Source: Vicia villosa (taxonomy: Eukaryota > Streptophyta > Magnoliopsida > Fabales > Fabaceae). Taken from it: a DNA stretch of 64,000 nt. This document shows positions 31,206 through 42,835 of this stretch, one piece after another (position 1 is the stretch's first letter; every line of letters begins with the position of its first letter). A model generated the notes under the pieces. The model was not told the origin of the DNA. It worked only from the letters and a program-made list of their open reading frames with translations, and ran no database searches. The DNA is taken from positions 17,802,930 through 17,866,929 of the forward strand of contig NC_081186.1 in the NCBI RefSeq assembly GCF_029867415.1, read 5' to 3'. A program made the position numbers and the translations under genes.

Positions 31206-32624
31206 TTAAAACTCAAGTGTTTTCCTCCTCTTGTCATGATAACTCTTCTGACGACTCTGAGAAGCTTTCATCTTTTCTTGAATCATCTTAATCTTCTCCG
31301 TAGTCTGTTGTACAATTTCTGGTCCAATCACAGCACTCTCACCAGCTTCGTACCAGCATAATGGAGTTCTACATCTCCTACCATACAATGCCTCAAACGG
31401 AGCCATACCTATACTCGAATGAAAACTGTTGTTGTAGGTAAATTCAATCAAAGGCAGATAACTATCTCAAGCACCTCCTTTTTCCAACACTCAAGCACGT
31501 AACAAATCTTCTAACGACTGAATTGTCCTCTCAGTCTGTCCATCCGTCTGTGGATGATAAGCAGAACTCAATCTCAGCTTAGTACCCAAAGCCTTCTGCA
31601 AACCTTCCCAGAACTTAGACGTAAATCTCGGATCTCTGTCTGACACGATACTCGAAGGAATACCATGTAGACTCACTATCTTCTCAATATATAATTGAGC
31701 CAGCTTTTCCATCGGATAATCCATTCTTACCGGTATAAAATATGCAGACTTCGTCAACCTGTCCACAACAACCCAGATAGCTTCACAATTCTTAACAGTT
31801 CTCGTCAGACTCGAAACAAAATCCATCGATATGCTATCCCATTTCCACTCAGGAATAAACATCGATTGCATGAATCCAGATGGCTTCTGATGTTCAACCT
31901 TTGACTTCTGGAAAGTCAAACAAGAATACACAAACTCAGCAATTTCTTTCTTCATTCCAGGCCACCAAAACAACTTTCTCAAATCATGATACATCTTGGT
32001 AGCACCAGGATGAATACTTAATCCACTACGGTGTCCTTCTTCTAAAATACTTCTTCGAAGTTCAGCAACATCAGGGACACAAACTCTGTCACCAAACCTC
32101 AGTAACCCATTCTCGTCAACTCTGAATTCACCGTCCTTGTCTTGGTTAATCAAAGTCAACTTGTCGACTAATTCGACATCAGCCTTCTGACCCTCTCTGA
32201 TCTCTTCAAGAATACCACTGGTCAGCTTCAGCATACCCAACTTAACACTAGTAGGAGTACCTTCACATACCAAACTCAAGTCTCTGAATTGTTCGATCAA
32301 ATCCAATTCCTTCACCATTAGCATAGCCATATGCAAAGTCTTCCTACTTAAAGCATCAACAACGACGTTTGCCTTACCTGGATGGTAATTCAAACTAAAA
32401 TCATAATCTTTGAGGAATTCCAACCACCTTCTCTGCCTCATATTCAGCTCTTTCTGGTCAAAGAGATACTTCAGACTCTTATGATCACTAAACACCTCAA
32501 ACCTCGAACCATACAAATAATGTCGCCACAACTTCAAAACAAAAACTATCGCTGCCAACTCTAAATCATGAGTCGGATAATTCCTTTCATGCACTTTGAG
32601 TTGTCTTGACGCATAAGCGACCAC
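31206..32624 (-). pseudogene. Tekay RNase H and integrase, with stops
   Basis: Frame 31491-32624 begins in RNase H (VYAS-type [45 protein letters not shown]). The HHCC region has [18 protein letters not shown] but reads SCLTFQKSK, so the fourth ligand Cys is Phe. The catalytic core has [22 protein letters not shown] and [16 protein letters not shown]. Two TGA stops lie between 31491 and 31451, after which IEFTYNNSFHSSIGMAPFEA continues. Loss of a zinc ligand plus the stops means integrase is dead. Confidence 0.85.
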
Positions 32625-32633
32625 TTGTTGATT

Positions 32634-34172
32634 CTACATCAGTACACCACCTAAACCCATCAACGAAGCCTCACAATAAACCACAAATGATTCTGTCGGA
32701 TTCGGCAAAATCAAAATAGGAGCACTATTCAACCTCTTCTTCAGCTCTTGGAATCCTTCCTCACATTTTACATCCCAAATAAAAGCCTGACCTTTTCTAG
32801 TTAATTTAGTTAACGACAATGCTAACTTTGAAAATCCTTCAATGAACTTCCTGTAATAACTTGCCAAACCAAGGAAACTACGAATATCTGACACTGACTT
32901 CGGCGCTTCCCACTGAGATACAACCTTTATCTTAGTAGGATCCACAGCAATACCATTCTTGGAAATCACATGTCCAAGAAAACTGACCTCTTCTAACAAA
33001 AATTCACACTTCGACAGTTTGGCAAAAAGTTGCTTCTCTTTTAACAACTCCAACACAGTTCTGAGATGTTCCGCATCTTCTTCCTCACTCTTAGAATATA
33101 TTAGGATATCATCTATAAACACCACCACGAACTTATCGAGATAAGGATGAAATATCCTATTCATATACTCCATAAATACACCAGGTGCATTAGTAACCCC
33201 AAACGGCATTACCGAATACTCATAATGCCCATACCTTGTTCTGAAAGCAGTCTTCTGAATATCATCGTCTTTCACACGAATCTGGTGATACCCATACCTC
33301 AGATCAATCTTACTAAACACACACGCTCCAACCAGTTGATCCATCAAATCATCAATTCTCGGAAAGGGATACCGATTCTTGATAGTAACTTTGTTCAATT
33401 GTCTGTAATCCACACACAACCTCATTGAACCTTCTTTCTTCTTCACTAGCAACACAGGTGCACCCCACGGAGAAACACTAGGACGAATGAATTTCTTCTC
33501 AAGTAATTCTTCCAACTGCTTCTTCAGTTCAGTCAGCTCAGACGGCAACATACGATACGGTGCCCTCGATACTGGACTAGTTCCCGGAATCAATTCAATG
33601 GAAAACTCTACTTCTCTTTCTGGTGGTAATTCATTCACTTCTTCCAGAAAAACTTCTGGAAAATCACATACCACTGGTAGTTTGCTACTCACTACTCTTT
33701 CCTTCGAATTTGCCAATGCAAATAACATAAACACCGTTGCACCATTCTTGATAGCTTTATCCACCTGTCTAGCTGTCATCTTCAGATCATCAGAATTAAC
33801 TTCTTCAGGAAAGATTACTGTCTTCGAAAAACAGTTGATGTGAACACGGTTAAATTCTAACCAGTTCATCCCCAGGATTACATCGAGTTGTTTCAACGGA
33901 AGGCACACTAAGTCCATCCCGAATTCTCTACCAAAAATGTCAACCGGACAATTCAAGCATGCAAACGAAGTAATTACTAAACCCGACGCTGGAGTATCAA
34001 TAACCATATTTCCATTTATTTCAGATATTTCCAAATTCAACCTCTTAGCACAATCCAAAGAAATAAAAGAATGAGTTTCTCCAGTATCAATAATCGCAAC
34101 TAAAGGTGTGCCATGAATAAAACACGTACCTTTAATTAATCTATCCTCCGGAGTGGTCTCTGATCTAGACAA
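32634..34172 (-). CDS. Tekay protease and reverse transcriptase
   Basis: This 512-residue frame starts with the aspartic protease ([36 protein letters not shown]). RT follows with [51 protein letters not shown] and the catalytic [11 protein letters not shown]. The connection domain ends at GLGGVLM followed by TAG at 32631-32633, where relatives have Gln and continue into RNase H. Confidence 0.88.
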   Translation of the reverse strand: MSRSETTPEDRLIKGTCFIHGTPLVAIIDTGETHSFISLDCAKRLNLEISEINGNMVIDTPASGLVITSFACLNCPVDIFGREFGMDLVCLPLKQLDVILGMNWLEFNRVHINCFSKTVIFPEEVNSDDLKMTARQVDKAIKNGATVFMLFALANSKERVVSSKLPVVCDFPEVFLEEVNELPPEREVEFSIELIPGTSPVSRAPYRMLPSELTELKKQLEELLEKKFIRPSVSPWGAPVLLVKKKEGSMRLCVDYRQLNKVTIKNRYPFPRIDDLMDQLVGACVFSKIDLRYGYHQIRVKDDDIQKTAFRTRYGHYEYSVMPFGVTNAPGVFMEYMNRIFHPYLDKFVVVFIDDILIYSKSEEEDAEHLRTVLELLKEKQLFAKLSKCEFLLEEVSFLGHVISKNGIAVDPTKIKVVSQWEAPKSVSDIRSFLGLASYYRKFIEGFSKLALSLTKLTRKGQAFIWDVKCEEGFQELKKRLNSAPILILPNPTESFVVYCEASLMGLGGVLM

Positions 34173-35150
34173 AGCAAAAACCTTTCCTCCAGCTTGGTTC
34201 TTCTTCGTTTTAGGACATTATGGGCTAATGTGACCCTCTTCACCACAATTGTAACAAGTCACAGTCTTCTTACAATCAGCGGCAACATGACCCACTTCTT
34301 CACACTTGAAGCACTTCTTCTGGTTCAGTTTGCCCTCATTCCTACGGTGTCCGACCTAACCACAGTTATAACACCTGACAAAAGCACTGGAGTCTCCCCC
34401 ACTAGGCTTCTTCCAACCACCAGTCTTCGGATTACCTCTACCATATGGCTTACCCTTATCCATAGGCTTCTTCCCTTTTCTGTCAACTAACTCGCGAGAG
34501 TGAGATGACTTCAGCTTGAGATTATCTTCATCGAAGATCCTACTACAGTCAACTAAGTCTACAAATCTCCGGATCCTCTGATATCTGATACCCTGCTTAA
34601 TCTCATCACGGAGACTGTTCTCGAACTTGATGCATTTCGAGAATTCACTAGCTTCATCATTGTTGTAGTGAACGTAGTACTTTGCCAACTCAACGAACTT
34701 CGAAGCATACTCTGGTATTGTCATGCTACCTTGAACTAGTTCCAGAAATTCAATTTCCTTTCGACCTCTTACGTCTTCAGGAAAGTACCTTCTCAAAAAT
34801 TCTCTCTTGAACACAGCCCAAGAAATAGCCTCACCATCAGCTTCCAGTTCAGTCCTGGTAGCCATCCACCAGTCGTCAGCTTCTTCAGACAACATGTGAG
34901 TACCATATCTCACCTTCAGATCCTCAGCACAATCGATGACTCTGAAGATTCTCTCGATCTCCTTAAGCCACTTCTGAGCACCTTCAGGATCATGCGTGCC
35001 CTTGAATAATGGAGGATTGTTCCTCTAAAAACTGTTCAGCTGCCTGTCAGCACCAATCGCAGCTCCATTGGCATTTCCTCCCAGCACACCAGTAATCATG
35101 CCCAGAGCCCCAATGATAGCATCGTCTTTTCTTCCTCCTCTTGCAGCCAT
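34173..35150 (-). pseudogene. Tekay gag with zinc knuckles, interrupted by stops
   Basis: The start codon is at 35150 (MAARGGRKDDAIIG). A stop near 35026 follows the QLNSF motif. The gag domain continues with HMLSEEADDWWMATRTELEA, FLRRYFPEDVRGRKEIEFLE and YASKFVELAKYYVHYN. A first zinc knuckle is cut after CYNCG by TAG (34353-34355). Further Cys/His motifs ([26 protein letters not shown]) follow, then another stop. At least two of the three stops fit C-to-T changes at Gln codons. Confidence 0.8.
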
Positions 35151-35270
35151 TGTTATGCTTAAATCACAACCAATTTAATCAGAACATGAGTATCGACAGT
35201 TTACTCTTACTAGTCGCATACACAGGAAAACAAAACTAACACTAAGACTCTGGTCATAACGACCGACTAT

Positions 35271-35282
35271 GCTCTGATACCA
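35271..35282 (-). promoter_or_regulatory. Tekay primer-binding site (initiator tRNA-Met)
   Basis: The minus strand reads TGGTATCAGAGC four bases from the 5' LTR edge, an exact match to the usual consensus. Confidence 0.92.
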
Positions 35283-35286
35283 CTAT

Positions 35287-37184
35287 TGTAACACCCCTTA
35301 CTAACCCCGCGACAATTTAAACAAATATTCAGAGTACATGAAATAAGGGTGCCACAATTCATAATAAATAAACATCATTCAGTCATGTCATGCATTCATT
35401 GAGGTAATCATCATAAATTAAAACGTTTCATGTTAACACAGCGGAAATTTAATCAAACGGACTAAGTTTAACATCTTTAAAACTTATCCTTCAAAACATC
35501 AAAACATAACTAGAGTCATAATAATAAACTCTAAACAATCGCGTCCCCAGTGTTACAACTACCAGAGCATGACACCTGACGCTAACTAAAACACTGACTC
35601 ATGAGCTAATCCTCACCGAGTCGAACAGCCGCTATCCTCAATCTGAAAATGACAACATGTAAGGGTGAGTCTCATCATAATTAACAAATGTTATAAGGTT
35701 ATAAAGCAATAACACATCACAGTTGCATCATTCACCCAATTGTTTCATAAACAGACATTCAAAACAAGTCCAACAACAATCAACACATCATCAACATTTA
35801 CAACACTGGAATACATCCAATCATGTTATAAATTATGCATATGTATGAACTGACACTATGCATGTGGTACCAACATCATCAAATGGGAATAAGCCATGAC
35901 CGATCCAACATCATCAAGATACGGCCCTGCCAGCACAGATTTCACACAATGGGAATCATGCCCTTCACTGATCCAACACATCATCATGGATACAGTATCA
36001 TCAATGAACATGAATGAATGCAACATATACAACATACTTATACCATCATCATCATCATCAATATCATCATCATCATCATCATCAAGTATGTTCATATATA
36101 TTAACATCATTCAATCACAATTCCATCATCATCATATAGAAAACATACACGTATTTGCACCGATCATCATCATCAATAAAAATAGCATACATGTATTCTC
36201 ATCATTCTAAAACCAATCAATCATCATCATATAGATTATTCTATAAGGTTCGTTTAGCTCAAAACGGCACATCAAATGGACCTACAGTTAAAAAGTTATG
36301 CATCTTTGAACTTTTTAAAATATCTCAAACATCAACAGCACGCGGCGCCATCTTCGTTCGCGGCGCGAACTGAGCGTCCTAAAAATCCTTGGCTCTCTGC
36401 CAAGCTATCCGCGGCGCAAACATCTGCATGCGACGCGAAGCGAGAAAAAGTTACGCCTTCGCGGCGCCAACACGGGTACGCGGCGCGACCTGTGCGTGTC
36501 ACAACTTCCTGGCATTTTGCCCATCTGTTTGCGGCGCACCCTATGTACGCGGCGCGAACCAGAAATTTCAGAAACCCCAACCTTCAGAAAACAGCATTCT
36601 ACACATTCCAAACTCACCCAATTCATACCAGTACGAACCTAGGGAAATGGAATGCACAAACAACACAAAATACACCTCATAATACACCAATTATGCATCA
36701 GTTGAGACCATAACAACACAAACATCATGGATTCAAACATAGGGATCAAACCTCATACAATTTGACTCAATCCCTAAATCTATCATATGACTCAATTGAC
36801 CCGAATTCTACATCTATTTAGTATTATCAACCCCTAACCCGATAATAGATGATAATCAGATATGTCCCCCCTTACCTTAGCCAAATTCTTGAATTGGGTC
36901 TTCTTCCTCTTTGGTTCTCCTTCACGTTCCTCAGCTCCTCTTCTCACAACTTCTGGTTTTCACGTTCTAATTTTTCCTTCTCCTCTTGTTTTCCCTTATT
37001 TTATGAAAAACATAAAATTAGAAATGGGCTCCTTCACAACTATACCCCCACTTTACTAATTCCACCGCATGGCCCAATAACTTAACATTTTATATTTTTC
37101 TACATAATTCGATAAAATGTTAATTTCCAATAATTAATTTAAAACTCGATTAAATTAATTTAATAAGAATTTGCGGGATGTTAC
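35287..37184 (-). repeat. Tekay 5' LTR
   Basis: This is a 1898-bp copy of 28832-30743, with the shorter ATC tract at 36045-36084 and the GCGGCGC array at 36342-36556. Confidence 0.92.
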
Positions 37185-37264
37185 AATGATCACTTGAATA
37201 TTTATACCATATACAATGCATAGGCCAACTTGAAAACAACAGAAAACCAGATTTATTAGCGACA

Positions 37265-37611
37265 GGTCGACCTTCTCTCTGCGTAGGTCGACCTATTGAG
37301 TGTATTGCACTTGAAAATGATCAGTGTGTGACACTTGCGTCGAGCAGAAGGGTTGGCGTGCGCATTCCCGTGAGTTCCCCAAAATGTTATGCGTCGACCT
37401 ATTCCATCAATGCGTCGACGCATTTTGCTCTTTCATCTGAATTTCAAAAAATGGATGCGTCGACCTGAAGAGTCAGCATGCGCATACCCGAGATAACATC
37501 AAAGTTCCATGCGTCGACCTATTCATGTAATGCATCGACGCATTCAGCCCTTACATAGAATTTTTCAGAAGCAGCTTGCAGTAGGTTGACCTATTGTATC
37601 TATGAGTCGAC
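37265..37611. promoter_or_regulatory. Array of paired TCGA-centred palindromes in solo LTR S1
   Basis: Six pairs occur, centred at about 37268/37289, 37341/37361, 37395/37416, 37461/37481, 37515/37536 and 37587/37608. The motif varies (GGTCGACC, GCGTCGAC, ATGCGCAT, GGTTGACC), but spacing within a pair stays at 20-21 bp. A TATA-like box (minus strand GGTATAAATATTC, 37195-37207) lies about 60 bp downstream in transcription order. Confidence 0.8.
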
Positions 37612-37702
37612 CTATTAATGTCTTGTAGCAAAAAATACTTAAGTTGTAGTTGATTCATAATGTTTTGACATCATGAAAACTACACCTTTCCCTCACAACA
37701 TG

Positions 37703-38732
37703 CAGTATTTATTGCTTCTGCCCAGAAATGCTTAGCCATATTTATCTCGTTGATCATGGTTATGGCCATTTCTTGTAGAGTCTTATCCCTTTGCTCTACG
37801 ACTCCATTTTGTTGTGGAGTTCTAGGGCAAGATAAATCATGGGCAATACCATTTTCTTTGAAATAAATCTCAAAGAATCTGTTCTCAAATTCGCCACCAT
37901 GATCACTTCTGACCTTTATGATCTTGCACTCCTTCTCAGATTGGATCTGAGTGCAAAAGTCAAAGAATACTGTATGAGACTCATCCTTGTGTTTCAAGAA
38001 CTTTACCCATGTCCATCGACTATAATCATCTACGATGACTAATCCATATTTCTTCCCTCTGACAGATGTTGTTTTCACTGGGCCAAACAGATCAATGTGC
38101 AGAAGTTCTAGCGGCCTAGAGGAAGATACAACATTCTTAGACTTGAATGCAGGTTTGGAAAACTTCCCTTTCTGACATGCTTCGCAAAGAGCATCTGATT
38201 TATATTTCAGATTAGGGAGTCCTCTGACCAGATTTAGTTTGTTAATCTGAGAAATCTTTCTCAAACTAGCATGGACTAATCTTCTGTTCCAGACCCATTG
38301 CTTTTCGCTAACAGACATAAGACAAGTTACCTTCTGATTCTTAAGATCTTGAAGATCAATCTTGTAAATGTTGTTCTTTCTCTTGCTTGTAAATAGGATT
38401 GAGCCATCCTTTTGATTTACAACTTTGCAAGACTTTTGATTGAAGATTATGTCATAACCATTGTCACTTAATTGACTTATGGATAATAAGTTATGAGCTA
38501 ATCCATCTACAAGAAGTACATTAGTTATGGAAAGTGAGTTACTAAAACTTATAGTTCCTGAGCCAATAATCTTGCCCTTCTGATCTCCTCCAAACTTGAC
38601 TTCACCAGCGGACTTAAGCACTAGGTCTTGGAACATAGACCTTTTTCCCATCATGTGTTGCGAGCACCCAGAGTCTAAGTACCATGACATGTTTTGCTTT
38701 GTCTTCTTTGCTGCCAAGGATATCTGCAACAA
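37703..38732 (-). pseudogene. C2 protease and integrase core, right of S1
   Basis: The frame (running to 37680 by chance into S1) has the protease motif WYLDSGCSQHMMG, the zinc-binding pre-integrase block (ASLRKISQINKLNL, ALCEACQKGK, with the first His region changed to NRRLVHASL) and the integrase D, D, E motifs (LLHIDLFGP, VRSDHGGEFENRF, PQQNGVVEQRDKTLQE). It is cut by S1 at the ACATG duplication. The Trp after MAKHF is kept here, in contrast to C1. Confidence 0.82.
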
Positions 38733-40541
38733 AAATTATATTCTCCTTAGGTACCCACATTTTCTTGGGTCCTTTCTTGTTAGTTTTTCTCAAGTTCTGA
38801 TTGAACTTGGGTTTAGCATGATAAACAACAGGAGGTACAGCATGATATTCCTTAGGTTGAGCAACATGATATTTTCTATTTTGTGTAACATGCTTCTTAG
38901 TGTGTGTGATGTGAAAACTTTTAGCATGTGAGGTGAGCCTAATATCATGGGAGTGGCCATACTTGAACTGATCATACAATGGGTTGTATGTGATTTTCAT
39001 ATCATCTACAGGTTCCAGTTTGTATGGGGTATCACCCTCATAACCTATACCAACTCTCTTGTTTCCACTTACAGCATGTATCATAGAGGCAAGTTGACTT
39101 CTACCAATACCTCTAGATAAGAACTTCCTGAAACTCAAGTCATATTGTTTAAGAATATTGTTCAAGCTTAGAATAGATTTTTCTGAACCACAAGATGACT
39201 CAGCATCTTTAGATAGTTTTAAAAAAAATTCTTTGAGTTCAGAATTTTCTAATTCAAGCTTCTTAGTTTCAGATACAAAGAGCTTTCTCAGCTTTTTGTA
39301 CTTGATATTAAGCTTAGCCTTGATTTCAAGAACTTCAGCTAAACTGGAAGCTAGCTCATCTCTAGATAGATCAGAAAATACCTCTTCAGAGTCAGAGTCT
39401 GATTCTGATGTAGATTCTGATTCAGCATCCACAGTAGCCATCAGCGTTATGTTGGCTTGCTCGTCTTCAGAGTATGATTCTGATGAATCTGAATCATCCC
39501 AAGTTTCCATAAGACCTTTCTTCTTCTGGAACTTCTTCTTGGGTTTCTCCCTCTGAAGCTTTGGACACTCATTCTTGTAATGTCCTGGCTCCTTGCACTC
39601 AAAGCACGTGACCTTCTTTTTGTCAGATCTTCTGACACTAGAAGATTCTCTTCTTTCAGGCTTTTTAGAACTTGTGAAGTTCTTGAACTTCCTTTGCTTA
39701 CTCTTCTAGAGTTGGTTTACCCTTCTGGAGATCATGGACAATTCATCTTCTTCTTCTTCTGATTCTGATTCTTCAGAATCTTCTTCTTCCGCCTGAAAAG
39801 CGTTAGTGCATTTTTTATTCAAAGATTTTAAAGCAATAGACTTACCTTTCTTTTGAGGTTCATTAGCATCCAGCTCTATTTCATGACTCCTCAAAGCACT
39901 GATCAGCTCTTCCAAAGATACTTCATTCAGATTCTTTGCAATCTTGAATGCAGTCACCATTGGGCCCCATCTTTTGGGCAAGCTTCTGATGATCTTCTTG
40001 ACGTGACCAGCCTTTGTATATCCCTTGTCAAGAACTCTTAATCCAGCAGTTAGAGTTTGAAATATTGAGAACATTGTTTCAATGTTTTCATCATCCTCCA
40101 TCTGAAGGCTTCATACTTCTAGATTAATGCAAGAGCTTTTGTCTCTTTAACTTGGGCATTTCCTTCGTGAGTCATCTTTAATGAATCAAAGATGTCATGG
40201 GCAGTTTCCCTGTTTGATATCTTCTCATATTCAGAATGAGAAATAGCATTCAGCAGAATAGTCCTTGACTTATGATGATTTTTGAATTGTTTCTTTTGAT
40301 CATCACTCATTTCTTGTCTTGACATCTTTGCTCCACTAGCATTTACTGGATGTTTGTAACCATCCATAAGCAAGTCCCATAAATCACCATCTAGACCAAG
40401 AAAGTAACTTTCCAATCTATCTTTCCAGTATTCAAAGTTTTCACCATCAAATACTGGTGGTCTAGAATATCTATTTCCATTTCCATTGTTGTGTTGATCA
40501 TTTGAAGTAGATGTAGTAGTAGGAGTAATAGCATCAACCAT
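38614..40541 (-). pseudogene. C2 gag with frameshift and stop
   Basis: Homology to C1 gag is end to end. The N-terminal part is 40119-40541 (FDGENFEYWKDRLESYF). A 1-bp deletion near 40105 shifts the frame into 39706-40101 (RSLPKRWGPMVTAFKIAKN). A TAG at 39703-39705 replaces a Trp codon present in C1 and C4. Reading then resumes through the zinc knuckle CFECKEPGHYKNEC (about 39560-39605) and 38614-39510 (acidic linker, coiled coil, His-rich tail). The end overlaps the protease frame in another register, as in C1. Confidence 0.82.
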
Positions 40542-40610
40542 ATTGACTTAGTGTTTTTCTCACCCTGAATCTTTTTCTAACACGGTTAAGTGCTTGCACC
40601 TAGAACCGGT

Positions 40611-40622
40611 GCTCTGATGCCA
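40611..40622 (-). promoter_or_regulatory. C2 primer-binding site (initiator tRNA-Met type)
   Basis: The minus strand reads TGGCATCAGAGC two bases from the LTR edge at 40625. Confidence 0.85.
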
Positions 40623-40624
40623 AT

Positions 40625-41751
40625 TGAAGGATAGAAAAACACTTAGAAAGGGGGGGTTTGAATAAGTGTGACTTTAAAAACTCTTAAGATAAAAACAAAT
40701 AACACAGTTATTTTTATCCTGGTTCATTGTTAACGAAACTACTCCAGTCCACCCCCTTAGAGTGATTTACCTCAATTGAGGATTTAATCCACTAACCAAT
40801 CTTGATTATAATGGTTGTCCACTTAGAAACACTCTAAGTCTTCTAGAGTATACTGATCACACCTTGATCACTCTAGGAAATCAACACTTAGAAACTTCTA
40901 AGTCTTCTAGAGTCTACTGATCTCACTGATCACTCTAGGAACCTTTTACAAATCAATGTAAAATAAATTTTTACAAGAGTATTCAAATGCTTCTTAGAAA
41001 GCTATAATCACAATTGCGATATTTCTCTTAAGTTCTTAGCTTAAATCTCACTAAGATATTACAAGTTAAGTGAGGTTGAAGATGAAGTTTGAGAGCTTTT
41101 GAATTTGACATCGTTTCTGTATTTTTGCGCAAGAGTTGTGTATTCAGCTTCTCATCATAAGTTCTATTTATAGGCGTTTTGAGAAGATGACCGTTGGGAG
41201 CATTTAATGCGTTGCATGTTCCGTACAGCTCTGCATTTAATGTTTCACTATTTTGTCAACTACCTCGAGCCTTGCTTTTACTGCTTCTACTGACTTTGCC
41301 TTTTGTAGCTTCTAACGTTCCTTTTTTCAGTTAGCATAGCCTGTCATCTTATACTTGCTTCTGATCTAATGTTTCTAGATACAACGTTTGAATAATCAGA
41401 GTCAAATAGTTGGTGCAGAGCATCTTCTTGTCTTCTGACCTTGAAGTGCTTTAGCGTGATACCATAAGAACTTCAGTGCTTCTGCTTCTGATCTCATGTT
41501 CTTCTGATGCTTCATAGACCATGTTCTGATTCTGCTTGACCATCTTCTGATGTCTTGCGAGAGCATGTTCTGATGTTGCAATCTTGAACCTTCTGAGTCA
41601 GTGCTTCTGGCGTTGAATTGTGCGTACTCCTTATATGATTCCTGAATTGGAAAATGTAAAGGATTAGAGTACCATATTATCTTATACAAAATTCATATAC
41701 ATTGTTATCATCAAAACAAGAATATTGATCAGAACAAATCTTGTTCTAACA
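40625..41751 (-). repeat. C2 5' LTR
   Basis: The plus strand runs from TGAAGGATAG to TTCTAACA (1127 bp). It has two rather than three tandem units with TGATCA-type pairs (about 40845-40940) and a TATA-like box (minus strand CCTATAAATAG near 41165-41175). Confidence 0.9.
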
Positions 41752-41823
41752 GAATATTCCTCATTCAGAAAAGAACTTTTCTCACAAAAACACTTAGGAT
41801 AAAACATTAGTAAGGGAAAGTTT

Positions 41824-41825
<2 letters not shown>

Positions 41826-41865
<40 letters not shown>
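41826..41865. repeat. AG/CT dinucleotide microsatellite
   Basis: Twenty uninterrupted GA units. Confidence 0.95.
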
Positions 41866-41867
<2 letters not shown>

Positions 41868-41926
41868 GAAAGTGTTAACACACGATTATGGATGATTTTG
41901 AATGAGAAATGAAACCTCTATTTATA
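41826..41926 (-). promoter_or_regulatory. Possible orphan host promoter: TATA box plus CT-rich leader
   Basis: On the minus strand TATAAATA (41926-41919) is followed about 55 bp downstream by a (CT)20 tract (41865-41826), a common plant core promoter and leader arrangement. Any transcript would run into the C2 5' LTR at 41751. No coding sequence remains between them. The GA/CT tract itself is clear; the promoter role is inferred. Confidence 0.4.
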
Positions 41927-42196
41927 GGCATGACAAAATGGAAATTTCAATAAAAGCTTTTTATGATATTCTAATCAATTTGAGCTTTTTATCTAACCGA
42001 TTAGATGGTTAAAATAATTGTTTGTAAGTTCTCAAAAAGGAAGGTTAAGATATCTAGCCGCAGCACATAATCAAGATGCCTTCGAAATAACTCGGGCCTC
42101 AAGTTTGCGCATTTCTAACCGATTAGAAAAATAAATTTTTTTCGTATATCTATTTTAATTATTCCCAATTCATCTAATACAACTTCCAGATTAGTA

Positions 42197-42259
42197 TTTG
42201 TCCATACACTCATATGAAGTAAACTTTTTTCTTTGAAGTGTTTAAATATACAAGCTAGA

Positions 42260-42343
<84 letters not shown>

Positions 42344-42540
42344 TAGCTTGTATATTTAAAATTAAAGTGGTTTAGATTTATTTTGATTTATGAAATATAC
42401 ACATTATTTGTCCATACACTTATATGAAGTAAACTTTTTTCTTTGAAGTGTTTAAATATACAAGCTAGAATATATATATGATTAAAGTGGTTTAGATATA
42501 TTTTGATTTATGAAATATACACATTATTTATGAAAGTGAA
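42197..42540. repeat. Tandem duplication with a TA-expanded hairpin
   Basis: A segment beginning TTTGTCCATACAC is present at 42197 and again at 42407. In the first copy, 20-bp perfect inverted arms (42241-42260 and 42341-42360, starting TTTAAATATACAAGC) enclose about 80 bp of TA repeats. The second copy has one arm and only a short TA run. The segment also carries a duplicated AAAGTGGTTTAGAT stretch (42364 and 42484). Confidence 0.85.
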
Positions 42541-42835
42541 TCACTCATCGGACAACAAAGAAGATTGAACTTACCGTGTACGTCTTTGACCTAAGATCAA
42601 ACTTATGAAGTGTCTATTTACACATAATTGGCAAAAATGAATCAACCATTGGACAACCAAGAAAATTAAACTTACCATATACGTGTTTTACCTAAGATCA
42701 AACATATGAAGTGCCTATTTACACATTATTGATAAAAATGATCAGTCATCAGACAACCGAGAAAATTGAACTTACCATATACGTCTTTGACCTAAAATCA
42801 AACATATGAAGTGCCTATTTTGTCGAAGGATGTCA
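42541..42835. repeat. About 100-bp tandem repeat, three units
   Basis: Units carry TTACCATATACGTCTTTGAC-like and ATCAAACATATGAAGTG motifs at 42571, 42672 and 42772, giving a period of 100-101 bp with moderate divergence. No coding frame. Confidence 0.8.

Larger units (their letters stand above)
28832..37184 (-). mobile_element. Tekay/Del-type chromovirus (Ty3/gypsy), complete but decayed
   Basis: This 8.35-kb element has two LTRs, an initiator-Met primer site, gag with CCHC knuckles, protease, RT, RNase H, integrase and a C-terminal chromodomain-like region. The flanks are AGGAT (28827-28831) and ATGAT (37185-37189), a 5-bp duplication with one mismatch. The LTRs differ at about 13 positions in their first 420 bp, so it is much older than C0. 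At least six in-frame stops interrupt gag-pol. Confidence 0.88.
27853..37697 (-). mobile_element. S1: solo copia LTR inserted in C2 integrase, split by a Tekay element
   Basis: The plus strand begins TGTTAGACGATAGG at 27853 and ends CCCTCACA at 37697, flanked by ACATG at 27848-27852 and 37698-37702. Removing the Tekay element leaves about 1.49 kb with the same TGTTAGACG start, the same CACA end and the same general layout as the C0 LTR, but clearly diverged. There is no internal region, so this is a solo LTR, the usual product of recombination between two LTRs. Confidence 0.88.
22296..41751 (-). mobile_element. C2: SIRE-like Ty1/copia element hosting the Ogre and S1 insertions
   Basis: Minus-strand order is 5' LTR (40625-41751), primer site, gag (with frameshift and stop), protease/integrase, solo LTR S1 with the Tekay element, rest of integrase, RT-RNase H, ORF3, then the 3' region up to the Ogre junction at 22295/22296. 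Its own 3' LTR must lie beyond the Ogre, left of the window. The integrase reading resumes exactly across S1 once one ACATG copy is removed. GAATA at 41752-41756 is the candidate TSD to look for at the far end. Confidence 0.85.
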
